Source: Streptomyces himalayensis subsp. himalayensis
GTDB taxonomy: Bacteria > Actinomycetota > Actinomycetes > Streptomycetales > Streptomycetaceae
Assembly: GCF_013778455.1 (NCBI RefSeq)
Contig: NZ_JACEHE010000011.1
Coordinates: 186,001-250,000 of the forward strand
Length of the DNA stretch: 64,000 nt
Direction: 5' to 3'
In this document: piece by piece, positions 43,030 to 52,548 of the stretch
Numbering within the stretch: position 1 is the stretch's first letter
Layout of the letters: every line of letters begins with the position of its first letter
The notes under the pieces: model-generated
What the model saw: only the letters and a program-made list of their open reading frames with translations
Database searches by the model: none
What the model was told of the DNA's origin: nothing
Position numbers and translations under genes: made by a program

Positions 43030-43053
43030 GCCACCACGTGATACGTACGGTCA

Positions 43054-46026
43054 CTACGGCAGTTCGGTCACCCGGTCGGTGCCGGGCGGGGCGACCGGGC
43101 TGTTGGTCGTGAGGTAGTCGGTCAGGGCGTCGATATCGTCTCCGCCGCCGACGAGATCGGTGCCCTTGGCGAAGGTGGTGAACCCGTCGCCGCCCGCTGC
43201 GAGGAAGGTGTTGGCGGTCACCCGGTACGTGGCGTCCGGCTTCAGTACCTCACCGTTGAGCTTGACCGACGCCGGATCGATGCGGTCGCCGACGGGCGCG
43301 CTGCGGGAGAAGGAGTACGTCAGGCCCTTGGAGACGCCCAGCATGAGGGTGGGCGCCCGGGTGCCGGAGTCGTTGAACTGCTCCTCCAGGATCTGCTCGA
43401 TCTGAGCTCCCGTCAGGTCCAGGGACACCAGGGACCCGGCGAAGGGCTGCACGGCGAACGCCTCCGCGTAGGTGATCTCGCCCGGCCCCTCACCGCCCGA
43501 GGACGACGCGTACGTCAGGTCTGCGCGCACCCCGCCCGGGTTCATCAGGGCGATCTGGGCGCCGCCGCGGTCGTCCGCCGAGGTCGCGGCCAGCTGGGCG
43601 TCCGCGACCAGGTTCGCCAGGTCGGACTCGGCGTCCCGCGTCTCGGAACGGATGATGTCGCCGGTGATCCGGCCGACGACCCTGTTGGCCAGCGGGGCCG
43701 ACAGCTCCTTCCACTTGGCGATGACCGCGGTCTGGTCGGCGTCCTTGGGGCCGGTACGGGTGACGAGGTGGTTCATGGCGGCGACCTGGTCCCGTACGAC
43801 GTCGCCGGTCTCGCGGTCGACGGGCAGCCGGGTCTCGGTGACCACGCGGCCGAACGAGGACGCCGACGTGACACTGCGCGGCTTGCCGTCCGGGTCGGGG
43901 ATCGAGCAGATGTACGGCTGGTGGGTGTGGCCGGTCACGACGGCGTCGATCGACGGGGCCAGGTTCTTCGCGATGTCGACGATCGGTCCCGAGATGCCTT
44001 CGCACTGACCGTACGAGCCGGCCTGGACGCCGCCCTCGTGGAGCAGGACGACGATCGCCTCGACCCCCTGCTTCTGCAGCACACGGGCGGACGCGTTGGC
44101 GGTCTCGACCTCGTCGAGGAAGCGCACGGACTTGATGCCGGACTGGCCGGTGACCTCGGGGGTGCCCTCCAGGGTCATGCCGATGAAGCCGATCTTCACG
44201 CCGTCCACCTTCTTGACCCAGGTGGGTGCCAGGAGGGGCTTGCCGGTGGAGCGGTAGTTGACGTTGGCGGCGAGCCAGGGGAACTCCGAGCCGTCGTACG
44301 GCTCGTCCTTGATGTAGCAGCCGTCCTCGGGGTGGCAGCCGCCGTTCTGGATGCGCAGCAGTTCGTCGGTGCCCTCGTCGAACTCGTGGTTGCCGACGCT
44401 GGTGACGTCCAGGTGCAGCTTCTCCATGGACTCCACGGTCGGTTCGTCGTGGAAGAGGCCCGACAGGAAGGGGCTGGCTCCGATGATGTCGCCCGCGGCC
44501 ACGGTCAGCGATCCCTCGGTGCCCTGGCGGAGCTGCTCCAGCCGGGCCGCGAGGTACTCGGCCCCGCCGACCGGGGTGGACTTCGCGTCGAGCTTTGAGC
44601 CGAGCGTCGCGTCACGGCCGGACGGCGGCTCCAGGTTTCCGTGGAAGTCGTTGAAGGACAGGAGCTGGACGGTCGCCGTGGACGGCCGTGCCTGGACCGT
44701 GGGGAAGTCGTGCGTGTACGAGGTCCACAGCTTGACGTCGCGGGAGTCCGTCTTGCCGTTGCCGTCGAGGTCGCCCGCTCTGCCGGCCTTCGGGATGGCG
44801 GCCACGTCCTTGGCGTTGACGGTGCCGTCTCCGTTCACGTCCGGGGTCCGGGTCGCGAGCAGGTCCGCACGGACGGACAGCAGATGGAACTTGGTGACAC
44901 TGCCGTTGAAGCCGAAGTTGTCGTCCGCGACGAGCACGAGCGAGCGGGAGCCGTCGGGCAGCTTCGGGCCCCAGGTGATGCCCTCGACGTTGTCGGCGTC
45001 GGTGCCGGACGTGGTGAAGTCGTAGAGCAGCTTCTTCGGCATGGGCTTCTCGTCGCCGGAGAGCGCCTCCTCGCCGTTCACGTCGGTGGCGCCGATGGTG
45101 CTGGTCCAGTACAGGCGGATGGAGAAGCCGATGCCGGAGGCGAAGGAGCGCTCAACGGTGATGTAGTCGGTCTCGTTGATCGCCAGGATCTCCGAGACTC
45201 CGCGGTCCGCCGAGTAGACGCCGACGGGGGAGGGCAGCGGGGCGGTCGGCGCGTCGGAGATCGGGTCGACCTCGTAGAGGTGCTCAGCCCCCGGCTTACC
45301 GGTCGCGGCATCCATGACCAGCAGCCGGGACGGGCTCTTGGCGGTCAGGCTCGCGGCCGGGCCGTCCTGGATCAGGGCGTTCTCGGTGACGGTGACGGCC
45401 TTGGTGCCGTCGGGGGAGTAGGTGAGCCCCTCGAGCGCCTGGTTGTTGCGAACGCCTGCGGTCAGCGTGCCGGAGGCCGAGCGGACAGGGGCGTACGCCT
45501 TGGGGAGCGGCAGTTCGCGCACGTACTCGCCGGACGGGGACGCCTCGCGGACGAACGCCGGCTGACCGGAGGAGGACGCACCCTCGCTGGTCCACAGCAG
45601 GCTCTTGCGGTCCGGTGCCCACCGGATCGCCTCGGGATCAACGGCCTTGGCGGCGAAAGGCTCACCCGTGGTGTCCTGCAGCACGGTCAGGGCGTCCAGC
45701 GCGGGCTTGTCGTCGGCGAAGCCGCTGTCGTCCAGCGGCAGACGCAGCGTGTAGAAGCGGGCCTTGCCGTTCTCGGAGCGGTCGTCGCTGAGAGCGGCGT
45801 ACTCACCGGATTCCGGGTCGTAGTCGATGCCGGACAGGCCGCCGAAGGGCATGCCCAGCTCGGTGGTCCCGGCCGGGACGGTGAGGGTGTCGAGCAGCTC
45901 GACGGGCTGCTTCTCCTCCGTGCCGGCGGCGAAGCCGTTCGCGAGGGTCAGGCCGCCGAGCAGGGCGGTGGCGGCGAGAGCGCTGAGCAGGGCGCGTCTG
46001 CGGCGCGCCCTGTGTCTGTGTCGCAT
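43054..46026 (-). CDS. Secreted esterase-like phytase / dockerin-like / 5'-nucleotidase fusion
   Basis: This 990-residue exported protein has an Arg-rich signal peptide (1-34). Residues about 42-390 form an esterase-like-activity-of-phytase propeller (GLSGIDYDPESGEY, VEGITWGP). Residues 395-432 hold two EF-hand-type loops, DVNGDGTVNAKD and DLDGNGKTDSRD, as in dockerins. Then come a metallophosphatase domain (452 on: LLSFNDFHGN, GNHEFDEG, VVTGHTHQPY) and a 5'-nucleotidase C domain (about 770-970). It probably releases phosphate and nucleosides from extracellular phosphate esters. The nucleoside-type ABC operon next to it, on the same strand, could import the products. The ATG at 46026 gives a proper signal peptide. 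Confidence 0.88.
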   Translation of the reverse strand: MRHRHRARRRRALLSALAATALLGGLTLANGFAAGTEEKQPVELLDTLTVPAGTTELGMPFGGLSGIDYDPESGEYAALSDDRSENGKARFYTLRLPLDDSGFADDKPALDALTVLQDTTGEPFAAKAVDPEAIRWAPDRKSLLWTSEGASSSGQPAFVREASPSGEYVRELPLPKAYAPVRSASGTLTAGVRNNQALEGLTYSPDGTKAVTVTENALIQDGPAASLTAKSPSRLLVMDAATGKPGAEHLYEVDPISDAPTAPLPSPVGVYSADRGVSEILAINETDYITVERSFASGIGFSIRLYWTSTIGATDVNGEEALSGDEKPMPKKLLYDFTTSGTDADNVEGITWGPKLPDGSRSLVLVADDNFGFNGSVTKFHLLSVRADLLATRTPDVNGDGTVNAKDVAAIPKAGRAGDLDGNGKTDSRDVKLWTSYTHDFPTVQARPSTATVQLLSFNDFHGNLEPPSGRDATLGSKLDAKSTPVGGAEYLAARLEQLRQGTEGSLTVAAGDIIGASPFLSGLFHDEPTVESMEKLHLDVTSVGNHEFDEGTDELLRIQNGGCHPEDGCYIKDEPYDGSEFPWLAANVNYRSTGKPLLAPTWVKKVDGVKIGFIGMTLEGTPEVTGQSGIKSVRFLDEVETANASARVLQKQGVEAIVVLLHEGGVQAGSYGQCEGISGPIVDIAKNLAPSIDAVVTGHTHQPYICSIPDPDGKPRSVTSASSFGRVVTETRLPVDRETGDVVRDQVAAMNHLVTRTGPKDADQTAVIAKWKELSAPLANRVVGRITGDIIRSETRDAESDLANLVADAQLAATSADDRGGAQIALMNPGGVRADLTYASSSGGEGPGEITYAEAFAVQPFAGSLVSLDLTGAQIEQILEEQFNDSGTRAPTLMLGVSKGLTYSFSRSAPVGDRIDPASVKLNGEVLKPDATYRVTANTFLAAGGDGFTTFAKGTDLVGGGDDIDALTDYLTTNSPVAPPGTDRVTELP

Positions 46027-46213
46027 GCGGTGCTCCAGGTCGTGAGGGTCTGTCGGGGATGAGAAGACGAGGGCATGACGAAGTGGGGGGTGACGAATGA
46101 GGGGTGAGCGAGGAGGTGATGAGGGCGTGCGGCATCGCCACCGCACGGGCTCATGTCGGTACGGCGTCAGAACAGTCGGTCTGGCGTGTGAGCGCCCGGA
46201 GCTCCGGGCGTCA

Positions 46214-46291
46214 GTGGAAGCGGCCGGCCTCGGCGTGAGGTGGAGGCGGCCGACCTCGGCGTCAGGTGCAGGCGGCTGGCCCTGGCATCAG
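46214..46291 (-). repeat. Degenerate 26-bp tandem repeat (3 copies)
   Basis: Units at 46214-46239, 46240-46265 and 46266-46291 share a GTGGAGGCGGCCGRCCTCGGC-like core with scattered changes. The array runs from the stop codon of the permease gene into the 260-bp gap before the nucleotidase gene, which holds nothing else recognisable. Confidence 0.7.
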
Positions 46292-47220
46292 GCGGCGGCA
46301 GCCACCTCCCCGCCCGTCTGCCTCGTGCGGCGCCAGGCGTACACCGCCAGCGCCACCAGCGTCATCGCGTACGGAATCGTCGAGACCAGTTGCGGCGGTA
46401 CATCGAGCGTGCCGAGCTGTACGGCCAGTGCCTCCGCCGTGCCGAAGCCGAGCGCTGCGAGGAAGACGCCCCACGGTCGCAGCCCGCCCAGGAAGACGGC
46501 GGCGAGTGCGATGAAGCCGCGGCCCGCCGTCATGTCCCTTACGAAGAAGGACACATAACCCATGCTGAGGAACACCCCGGCGAGCCCGGCGAGGGCGCCG
46601 CTGAGCGCGAGGCCCGTGTACTGCACTCGCCGGACGGGGATGCCCACCGACGCCGCGGCGTCCGGCATCTCGCCGACCGCGCGCAGATGGAAGCCGAAGC
46701 GGGCCCGGTAGAACAGCCAGGCGATGACGGGCGCTGTCAGGAGCGCCAGCCAGGTGACCAGGTTCTGGCCGCTGAGAGCATCCCCGAGGACGGGGATGCT
46801 CTCGATGCCCGGAAGGGGCACTGCGGGCAGGCTTCCGCTCTTCAGGCCCGAGGTGCCGCCCTTGTCGTCGAGGAGTGTGAAGACGGCGTAGGCGGTGCCC
46901 CCGGAGGCCAGCAGGTTGAGGCCGATGCCGGCGATGATCACGTCGGCGCCCAGCTCCAGCCGCAGCGCCGCGAGGAGCAGCCCGAGCAGTGTCGCCACAC
47001 CGACTCCGCACAGCGCGCCGCGAGCGACCGAGCCGCTGTATCCGGCGACCAGCGCGCCGGTGCAGGCGGCGCTCAGCATCTGGCCTTCCAGCGCGATGTT
47101 GCTGACCCCGGCCCGCTCGGCGACCAGGCCGCCGAAGGCAGCGAGGAGGTACGGAGTGGAGACCCGCAGCACGGCGGCCAGGAAGGCGCTGCTGAGGACT
47201 ACGTCGAGGACCGCGCTCAT
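46288..47220 (-). CDS. Nucleoside-type ABC permease (NupQ/YufQ-like)
   Basis: The 310-residue permease has eight or more hydrophobic helices and the BPD_transp_2 pattern of the nucleoside/simple-sugar family (GLVAERAGVSNIALEG near 33, FHLRAVGEMPDAAASVGIPV near 197, in part). That NIALEG block is highly characteristic. Its ATG overlaps the stop of the upstream permease by 4 bp. Last gene of the LacI-controlled operon. Confidence 0.9.
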   Translation of the reverse strand: MSAVLDVVLSSAFLAAVLRVSTPYLLAAFGGLVAERAGVSNIALEGQMLSAACTGALVAGYSGSVARGALCGVGVATLLGLLLAALRLELGADVIIAGIGLNLLASGGTAYAVFTLLDDKGGTSGLKSGSLPAVPLPGIESIPVLGDALSGQNLVTWLALLTAPVIAWLFYRARFGFHLRAVGEMPDAAASVGIPVRRVQYTGLALSGALAGLAGVFLSMGYVSFFVRDMTAGRGFIALAAVFLGGLRPWGVFLAALGFGTAEALAVQLGTLDVPPQLVSTIPYAMTLVALAVYAWRRTRQTGGEVAAAA

Positions 47221-48329
47221 CGGGCCGCCACCTGCTTCCGGGCGAGCCGTCGCTTGAGCAGGTCGGGCAGGGCCTGGGCGGTGACGAGCAGCACGATGAC
47301 GGCCTGGATGACCACCACGATCTCGGTGCCGACGTCCGTCTGCTGTTCCATGATGTCTCCCCCGGCGCGCAGGTAGGAGTAGAAGAGGCCGGCGACCACG
47401 ACCACCAGCGGGTTGTTCCTCGCCAAAAGGGCCACCACGATCCCCTCGAAGGCGAGGCTTCCGGCGAGGCCCGGCTCCAGTCGGCCGTACACGCCCTGCA
47501 CGAGGTGGGCTCCGGCGAGACCGGCGACGGCGCCGCCGATGACGAAGCTCCACTCGATGACGCGGGGCACGCGTATGCCGCCGTACTCGGCGAACTCGGG
47601 GTTCGAGCCGGTCATCCTGATGCGGTAGCCGAGCGGGGTGCGGGTGATGAGCAGCCACAGGGCGACGGCCGTCAACACCATCAGGAGGAGGCCCACGTTG
47701 GCCCGGCCCAGCGGTATGCCGAACCAGTCGCGCAGCGGCGTGAGCGCGGAGTCCTGCTGGATGGACTTCGAGTGCACGGCGCTGCTGCCCGGCTCCTTCA
47801 GCGGGCCGTTGACCAGGTAGTCGTAGACCCGTACGACGATGGCGTTGAGCATCAGCGTGGCGACGATCTCGTTGGCGCCGAGCCTCGCCTTCATGGAGCC
47901 CGGGATCAGGCCCATCCCGGCACCGGCGACAGCGGACGCGACGAGCGGGACGACCACGGCGACGACTGGTGGCAGCGGCAGGAAGATCGCGACGGCGGCG
48001 GCCGCGAGCGCACCGGCGTAGAGCTGGCTTTCGGCACCGAGGCTGATCTGCCGCGCCCGGAAGGGGATGGCCACCGACAGGCCCAGCAGGGTCAGCGTGG
48101 TGGCGTCCTCGAGCCAGCGCCCGACGCGGAAGGAGCGTTCCAGCGGTCCGGTGAGCATTGCGCCGTATGCCTCGACCGGGTCGTTGCCGGTGACGAGCAT
48201 GACGACGAAGCCGATGGCCAGGGCCGCCAGGATGGTGGCCAGGGCCATGCTGAGGTCGACGGCGAGATCACGCCGCCGAGTCGCCTTGTACTCGCGGCGG
48301 TCCTCGGTCTCGATCAGAGTGCCGGTCAT
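47217..48329 (-). CDS. Nucleoside-type ABC permease (NupP/YufP-like)
   Basis: This 370-residue permease of the same BPD_transp_2 class has FVMLVTGNDPVEAYGAML near the first helix and the SLGAESQLYAGALAAAAVAIFLPLPP (in part) and GLIPGSMKARLGANEIVATLMLN (in part) blocks. It overlaps the ATPase stop and the next permease start by 4 bp each. With its partner it would form the membrane channel of a BMP-type nucleoside importer. No BMP binding lipoprotein is encoded in the window. Confidence 0.9.
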   Translation of the reverse strand: MTGTLIETEDRREYKATRRRDLAVDLSMALATILAALAIGFVVMLVTGNDPVEAYGAMLTGPLERSFRVGRWLEDATTLTLLGLSVAIPFRARQISLGAESQLYAGALAAAAVAIFLPLPPVVAVVVPLVASAVAGAGMGLIPGSMKARLGANEIVATLMLNAIVVRVYDYLVNGPLKEPGSSAVHSKSIQQDSALTPLRDWFGIPLGRANVGLLLMVLTAVALWLLITRTPLGYRIRMTGSNPEFAEYGGIRVPRVIEWSFVIGGAVAGLAGAHLVQGVYGRLEPGLAGSLAFEGIVVALLARNNPLVVVVAGLFYSYLRAGGDIMEQQTDVGTEIVVVIQAVIVLLVTAQALPDLLKRRLARKQVAAR

Positions 48330-49249
48330 GCGGCGGACACCTCCTCGAGGCCGGCGGCGATGTGTGCGGGGTCGTGGCGCTCCACGCTGAGCATGTAGAG
48401 CCCCACCCGCTTCTCGGTGAGACCGCTCGTGTCGTCGAACCTGGCGACGAGCCGACCGTCCTTGATGACCAGCAACCGGTCGGCGAGAGCGAGCAGTTCG
48501 GTCAGGTCCGCGGAGACCAGCAGGACGCCGGCGCCCGCGTCGCGGGCCGCGACCAGCCGCTCGTACATGAACCGCATCGCGCCGATGTCCACGCCTCGTG
48601 TGACCTGCGAGGCGATCAACAGCCTTGGCTGTGCGGAGAGTTCGCGCGCGACGATCACTTTCTGCATATTGCCGCCGGACAGCGCCCGGACCGGGACGGA
48701 TGCGTCGGGGGTGCGGATCGCGTAGTCCTCGATCAGGTGCTCGGCGTGGTCCCGTACGGCGCTTGGCCGCAGCAGGCCGCGACGGGCCAGCGGGGCTCGG
48801 TGGTGCCGGTCGACGACGAGGTTGTCGGCTATCGACTCGTCCAGCGCGGCGCCGTTGCGCAGCCGGTCCTCCGGTACGTAGCCGATGCCGGCCCCCCGGT
48901 GACCTGCGACGTCGAGCCCGGCGGTGTCGGTCCCGTCGACGCGAATCGCGCCGGAGGTGGGGCGCCGCAGGCCGGCGAGGATCTCGGCCAGTTCCGTCTG
49001 TCCGTTGCCCTCGATGCCGGCCAGGCCGACGATCTCCCCGGCTGCGACGTCGAAGTCGATGCCCTGCAGGGACTGCCCGGTGGGCGCTTCATACGTGAGG
49101 CCTCGGACCTGCAGAGCCGAGCCGGTCGGGCGGGCCGGGGCCCGGTCCACGTCCAGGGAGAGATCGCGGCCGACCATCGTCGCGGCCAGCGACCGCTCCG
49201 TGGCGTCGGCCGTGTCGACGGTCCCCACGAGGGCACCGGCGCGCATCAC
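48326..49249 (-). pseudogene. Nucleoside-type ABC ATPase, N-terminal half deleted
   Basis: The 307-residue frame starts at VMRAGALVGTV, a point that in intact double-ABC ATPases (about 510 residues; YufO/NupO type) lies at the end of the first nucleotide-binding domain. Only the second domain remains, with its typically relaxed Walker A GLAGIEGNGQTEL, signature [15 protein letters not shown] and [16 protein letters not shown]. The whole first ATP-binding domain is gone. Immediately upstream is the cut end of an amidotransferase gene, so one deletion removed both. The transporter is probably inactive unless the half-ATPase dimerises. Confidence 0.75.
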
Positions 49250-49940
49250 GCTGACCCAGGAACGGAGGCGGCGCCCAGTGCGGCGCCACGTCCGAGGTGA
49301 ACGCCGCGGACCGGCCCGAGCCGTGGCCGCCGACGACGAGCAGCGGATGCCCGGCGCACTCGGCCAGCAGCGACGCCTCCGGCTTCGCCGCCACCTCGTT
49401 GAGACCGAGCAGCGCGGGCCAGGCCTGGCCCAGTCCCCGTACGATCCCGTGGTCGCCCACGACCTCGGGCACGGCTCCCGCCGGAAGTTCCACCCGGTCG
49501 TCCCGATCCACCATCACCACGGGCAGGGCGGCCGCCAGCGGGGACCGCCCCCACCGCGCCCGGGCGTCTATGCCGCTGAAGGTCAGATAGCCGCCGATCA
49601 TCAGGACACCGCCGCCCCGTTCGACGAAGTCGCGCACCAACTCCGACCGGTCGGGAGCGGGTATGGAGCGGCCGAAGGTCTCGGGCGGGAGCTGGAAACT
49701 GTTGGCGCCCACGTCACTGATGACCACCACGTCGTACTGGTCGAAGCCGTCCGCGGAGCCGGGTACCCGGGTCGGGATCTCGTGCGAGGGCACATATGTC
49801 ACGTCGTGACCGCGGGAGCGCAGTGCGTCGAGGAACACGCCTCCGCCCTCCGTGTACTCCGAGGTGTGGAAGGCGTCGAAGCCCTTCTGGTGCACCGTGT
49901 ACGTGAACCAGGACTCGCCGACGACGAGCACTCTGGGCAT
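49089..49940 (-). pseudogene. Glutamine amidotransferase-like protein, 3'-truncated
   Basis: Residues 1 to about 228 look like the GATase1-like family (RVLVVGESWFTYTVHQKGFDAF in part, FVERGGGVLMIGGYLTFSG in part, SGRSAAFTSDVAPHWAPP). Relatives continue with about 20 residues of FLxWxGYxxLWxxAVxWL type. Here, after PPPFLG (near 49260), the frame runs out of phase into the ABC ATPase fragment for another 55 Arg-rich residues. Its own function is unknown, but such genes accompany nucleoside-type ABC operons in Streptomyces. Confidence 0.7.
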
Positions 49941-49960
49941 GCGGAACGTCCTTTCATTAC

Positions 49961-50003
49961 ATAAGGGATGAAGGAAGAAGAGATGAAGGCATAAGGGATG
50001 AAG
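49961..50003 (+). repeat. Direct repeat ATAAGGGATGAAG, 30-bp period
   Basis: Identical 13-mers lie at 49961-49973 and 49991-50003 in the 105-bp gap between the LacI gene and the amidotransferase gene, in a purine-rich stretch. It may be a duplication in the leader of the amidotransferase mRNA. Confidence 0.75.
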
Positions 50004-50045
50004 CTGCCGGCATCGGTGAACGAGTGGAGAGGAGCGGCCGAGAAA

Positions 50046-51092
50046 TCAGCGGGCGGGCGGCGCCGTGCTGGCCCTCACCTTGAGTTCGACGGGCAGGGTG
50101 TGCCGGGACGCGGGCGGTACCTCGCCCCGGGTGACGTACTGGAGGAGTTGCGCGGTGGCGGTCCGGCCCACGTCGTAGGCCGGCTGGTGGACCGTGGTCA
50201 GCGAGGGATGGGCCAGCGAGGCCGCCCGGATGTCGTCGAAGCCGACGACCGACACGTCGTGCGGCACCGACAGGCCCGCCTCGCGCAGGGCCAGGAGGGC
50301 GCCGAAGGCCATCAGGTCGTTCGCCGCGAACACGGCCGTGAAGTCCGGATCGCCTGCCGCGAGCAGCTCGGAGACGAGGCGGTAGCCGGAGTACTCCTTG
50401 AAGTCGCCCACCCGCTCGGTGACCTGCCCCTGGAAGGCCTTGACGAAGCCGCCGGCACGGGCGACACCGCTCTTCAACTCGCGCGGCCCGGTCAGCATCA
50501 GCGCCCGGCGGTGGCCGAGCTCTCTCAGGTGTTCCCCGACAAGCCGCCCGCCCGCCTCGTGGTCAGCGGTGGCGATCAGCGCACCCTCCAGCCCGTCGAC
50601 CTCCTCGTCCGCGAGCGCGATCGGGAAGCGGCCCATCAGCGCCTCCAGCCGCCGCCGCGAGGGCGGTGAGCCGGAGGCGTACACCATGCCGTCGATGAAC
50701 CGGCTGCGGATCATGCCGAGATAGCGGTCCTCGCGCTCCGCGTCGAACTCCGTGTTGCACAGGATCACGCCGTAACCGAGGTCGTGCGCGGCGTCCTCGG
50801 CGCCCTTGGCGAGCTCGGCGAAGAACGTGTTGCTGATGTCGGGGATCATCAGACCGATCACCGATGTGGAGCCCGCCTGGAGGCTACGGGCCAGCGACGC
50901 CGGGACGTACCCGAGCCGGTTGACGACGCTGCGCACCCGCGCCGCGGTCTGCTCGTTGACCGGCCGGTTGCCGCTCAGCACATGGGAGACCGTGGTCGGA
51001 CTGACCCGGGCCGCCGCGGCCACGTCCTTGATGGACGCGGGCCTGCGGATCACGGATCTGCCGCTGTCGGGTCCGTGGGGCTCACGGGTCAT
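50046..51092 (-). CDS. LacI-family transcriptional regulator
   Basis: The 348-residue regulator has a LacI helix-turn-helix and hinge (about 20-70; SIKDVAAAARVSPTTVSHVLSGN in part) and a periplasmic-binding-like sensor (about 78-340). It overlaps the deaminase stop by 11 bp, so it is the second gene of the same transcript. The perfect TGCAAA-N4-TTTGCA palindrome ahead of that transcript is a standard LacI-type operator, so the operon is probably autoregulated. The inducer may be a nucleoside or purine-like compound. Confidence 0.92.
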   Translation of the reverse strand: MTREPHGPDSGRSVIRRPASIKDVAAAARVSPTTVSHVLSGNRPVNEQTAARVRSVVNRLGYVPASLARSLQAGSTSVIGLMIPDISNTFFAELAKGAEDAAHDLGYGVILCNTEFDAEREDRYLGMIRSRFIDGMVYASGSPPSRRRLEALMGRFPIALADEEVDGLEGALIATADHEAGGRLVGEHLRELGHRRALMLTGPRELKSGVARAGGFVKAFQGQVTERVGDFKEYSGYRLVSELLAAGDPDFTAVFAANDLMAFGALLALREAGLSVPHDVSVVGFDDIRAASLAHPSLTTVHQPAYDVGRTATAQLLQYVTRGEVPPASRHTLPVELKVRASTAPPAR

Positions 51093-52452
51093 AGTGCTGC
51101 ACCGCCCTTCCGTGGGAGGTGTCGAGGATCCGGGCCACCCGGGCGTCGGTCTCCTCCATCAGGGCGGGGACATCGACGGTCAGGAGCACACCGTCGCGCA
51201 TCAGGACCCGGCCGTCGACGACGACCGTACGGACGTCGCTCGCGCGGGCGCTGTAGACGAGCGCGGCCCGCGGGTCGTGGAGCGGGCGGCAGTGCAGTCC
51301 GGACAGGTCGGTGAGCACGATGTCGGCCCGCATGCCTGGCTCCAGCACTCCGATCCGGTCCGCGAGGCCCAGGGCGCGGGCGCCGCCGCGGAAGGCAAGC
51401 CGCAGTGTGTCGGACACGGTCATCCAGGTGGCGTCCCGCACGGCCTGCTTCTGCGTGAGCGCGACCAGACGCAGCGCCTCCCACACATCGAGGGTGTTGT
51501 GACCGGCGGCGCCGTCCGTGCCCACGGCCACCGCCACCCCGGTGTCGAGCAGCTCCCGGACGGGCGTGAGCGGGGACAGCGCGTGCTTCAGATAGACCTT
51601 GGGGCAGCAGGCCACACCGGTCGTCGACGCATGCTCCGCCAGCAGTGGCAGATCCTCCTCGACGATGCCGCAGCCGTGCGCGATGAGGGCGCCGCCCTCC
51701 AGCACGCCCGTCTCGTACAGCACGCGGATCGGCGTACTGCCACGGCGCTCCAGGCTCGACTGCGTCTGTTCCAGGTGCTCGGCGGCGTGGATGTGCGTCC
51801 GCAGGCCCAGCCGCCGGGCACGCCCGGCCAGCGTCCGCAGGTCCGTGTCGGTCACGGTGTACGGGGCGTGCGGGCCGAGCGACACGGTGATGCGCCCGTC
51901 CGCAGCACCGTGCCACGCCTCCGCGAACCTCACCGTCGCCTCCAGCGCTTCCTGCCCGCGGCTGCTGAAGTAGGTGGGGGCGATGTCCGCCCGCAGCCCG
52001 GTCTCGGCGACCGCCTCGGCGATCTGCTCCGGGAAGAAGTAGTGGTCGGCGAAGGTCGTGACGCCGGAGCGGATCATCTCCGCACAGGCCAGCCGGGCAC
52101 CGAGCCGGACGTCCGCCGCGGTGAGGTTGCTCTCCATCGGCCACACACGTTCGTTGAACCACGCCTCGACGGTCACGTCCTCGGCCGCGCCGCGCATCAG
52201 CACCATCGGACTGTGCGTATGCGCGTTGACCAGGCCGGGTACGGCCAGCAGTCCACGGCCGTCCACCACGTCCTCGCCGGTTGCGGGGCGGACCGGGCCG
52301 GCGGGCCGTACGTCCTCGATGACACCGTCGGCGACCACGATGTCCTGGCCGCGCAGGACCTCGCACTCGCCCTCCGCCGGGACGCGCAGCACGTCGCAGC
52401 CGGTCACCACCAGGCGCCCTGCCGACGCGCTCGCACTCATCCCTTGGCTCAT
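51082..52452 (-). CDS. Amidohydrolase, MTA/SAH-deaminase-like (TrzN/SsnA group)
   Basis: The 456-residue metal-dependent deaminase has the motifs GLVNAHTHSPM (H-x-H near 78), HIHAAEH, AHGCGI and TDGAAGHNTLD. These match the 5'-methylthioadenosine/S-adenosylhomocysteine deaminase and chlorohydrolase group. It would deaminate an adenine- or triazine/guanine-like ring. It is the first gene of the LacI/ABC operon, so the imported compound may be an adenosine-like nucleoside. Start uncertain between 52452 and 52440; neither has an ideal ribosome site. Confidence 0.85.
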   Translation of the reverse strand: MSQGMSASASAGRLVVTGCDVLRVPAEGECEVLRGQDIVVADGVIEDVRPAGPVRPATGEDVVDGRGLLAVPGLVNAHTHSPMVLMRGAAEDVTVEAWFNERVWPMESNLTAADVRLGARLACAEMIRSGVTTFADHYFFPEQIAEAVAETGLRADIAPTYFSSRGQEALEATVRFAEAWHGAADGRITVSLGPHAPYTVTDTDLRTLAGRARRLGLRTHIHAAEHLEQTQSSLERRGSTPIRVLYETGVLEGGALIAHGCGIVEEDLPLLAEHASTTGVACCPKVYLKHALSPLTPVRELLDTGVAVAVGTDGAAGHNTLDVWEALRLVALTQKQAVRDATWMTVSDTLRLAFRGGARALGLADRIGVLEPGMRADIVLTDLSGLHCRPLHDPRAALVYSARASDVRTVVVDGRVLMRDGVLLTVDVPALMEETDARVARILDTSHGRAVQHYDP

Positions 52453-52469
52453 GCGGCACAAGGTAGAGA

Positions 52470-52485
52470 TGCAAAACGCTTTGCA
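52470..52485 (-). promoter_or_regulatory. LacI-type operator
   Basis: TGCAAA-ACGC-TTTGCA is a palindrome with perfect 6-bp arms and a central CG, the standard shape of LacI-family sites. It lies 18 bp upstream of the deaminase start, so it should control the operon including the LacI gene. Confidence 0.75.
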
Positions 52486-52548
52486 CAACGGGCAGCCCGA
52501 AGGCCGGTCCAGGTCTTCGAGTCGGAGCCTTCGGGTCGTTCCCTGGTC

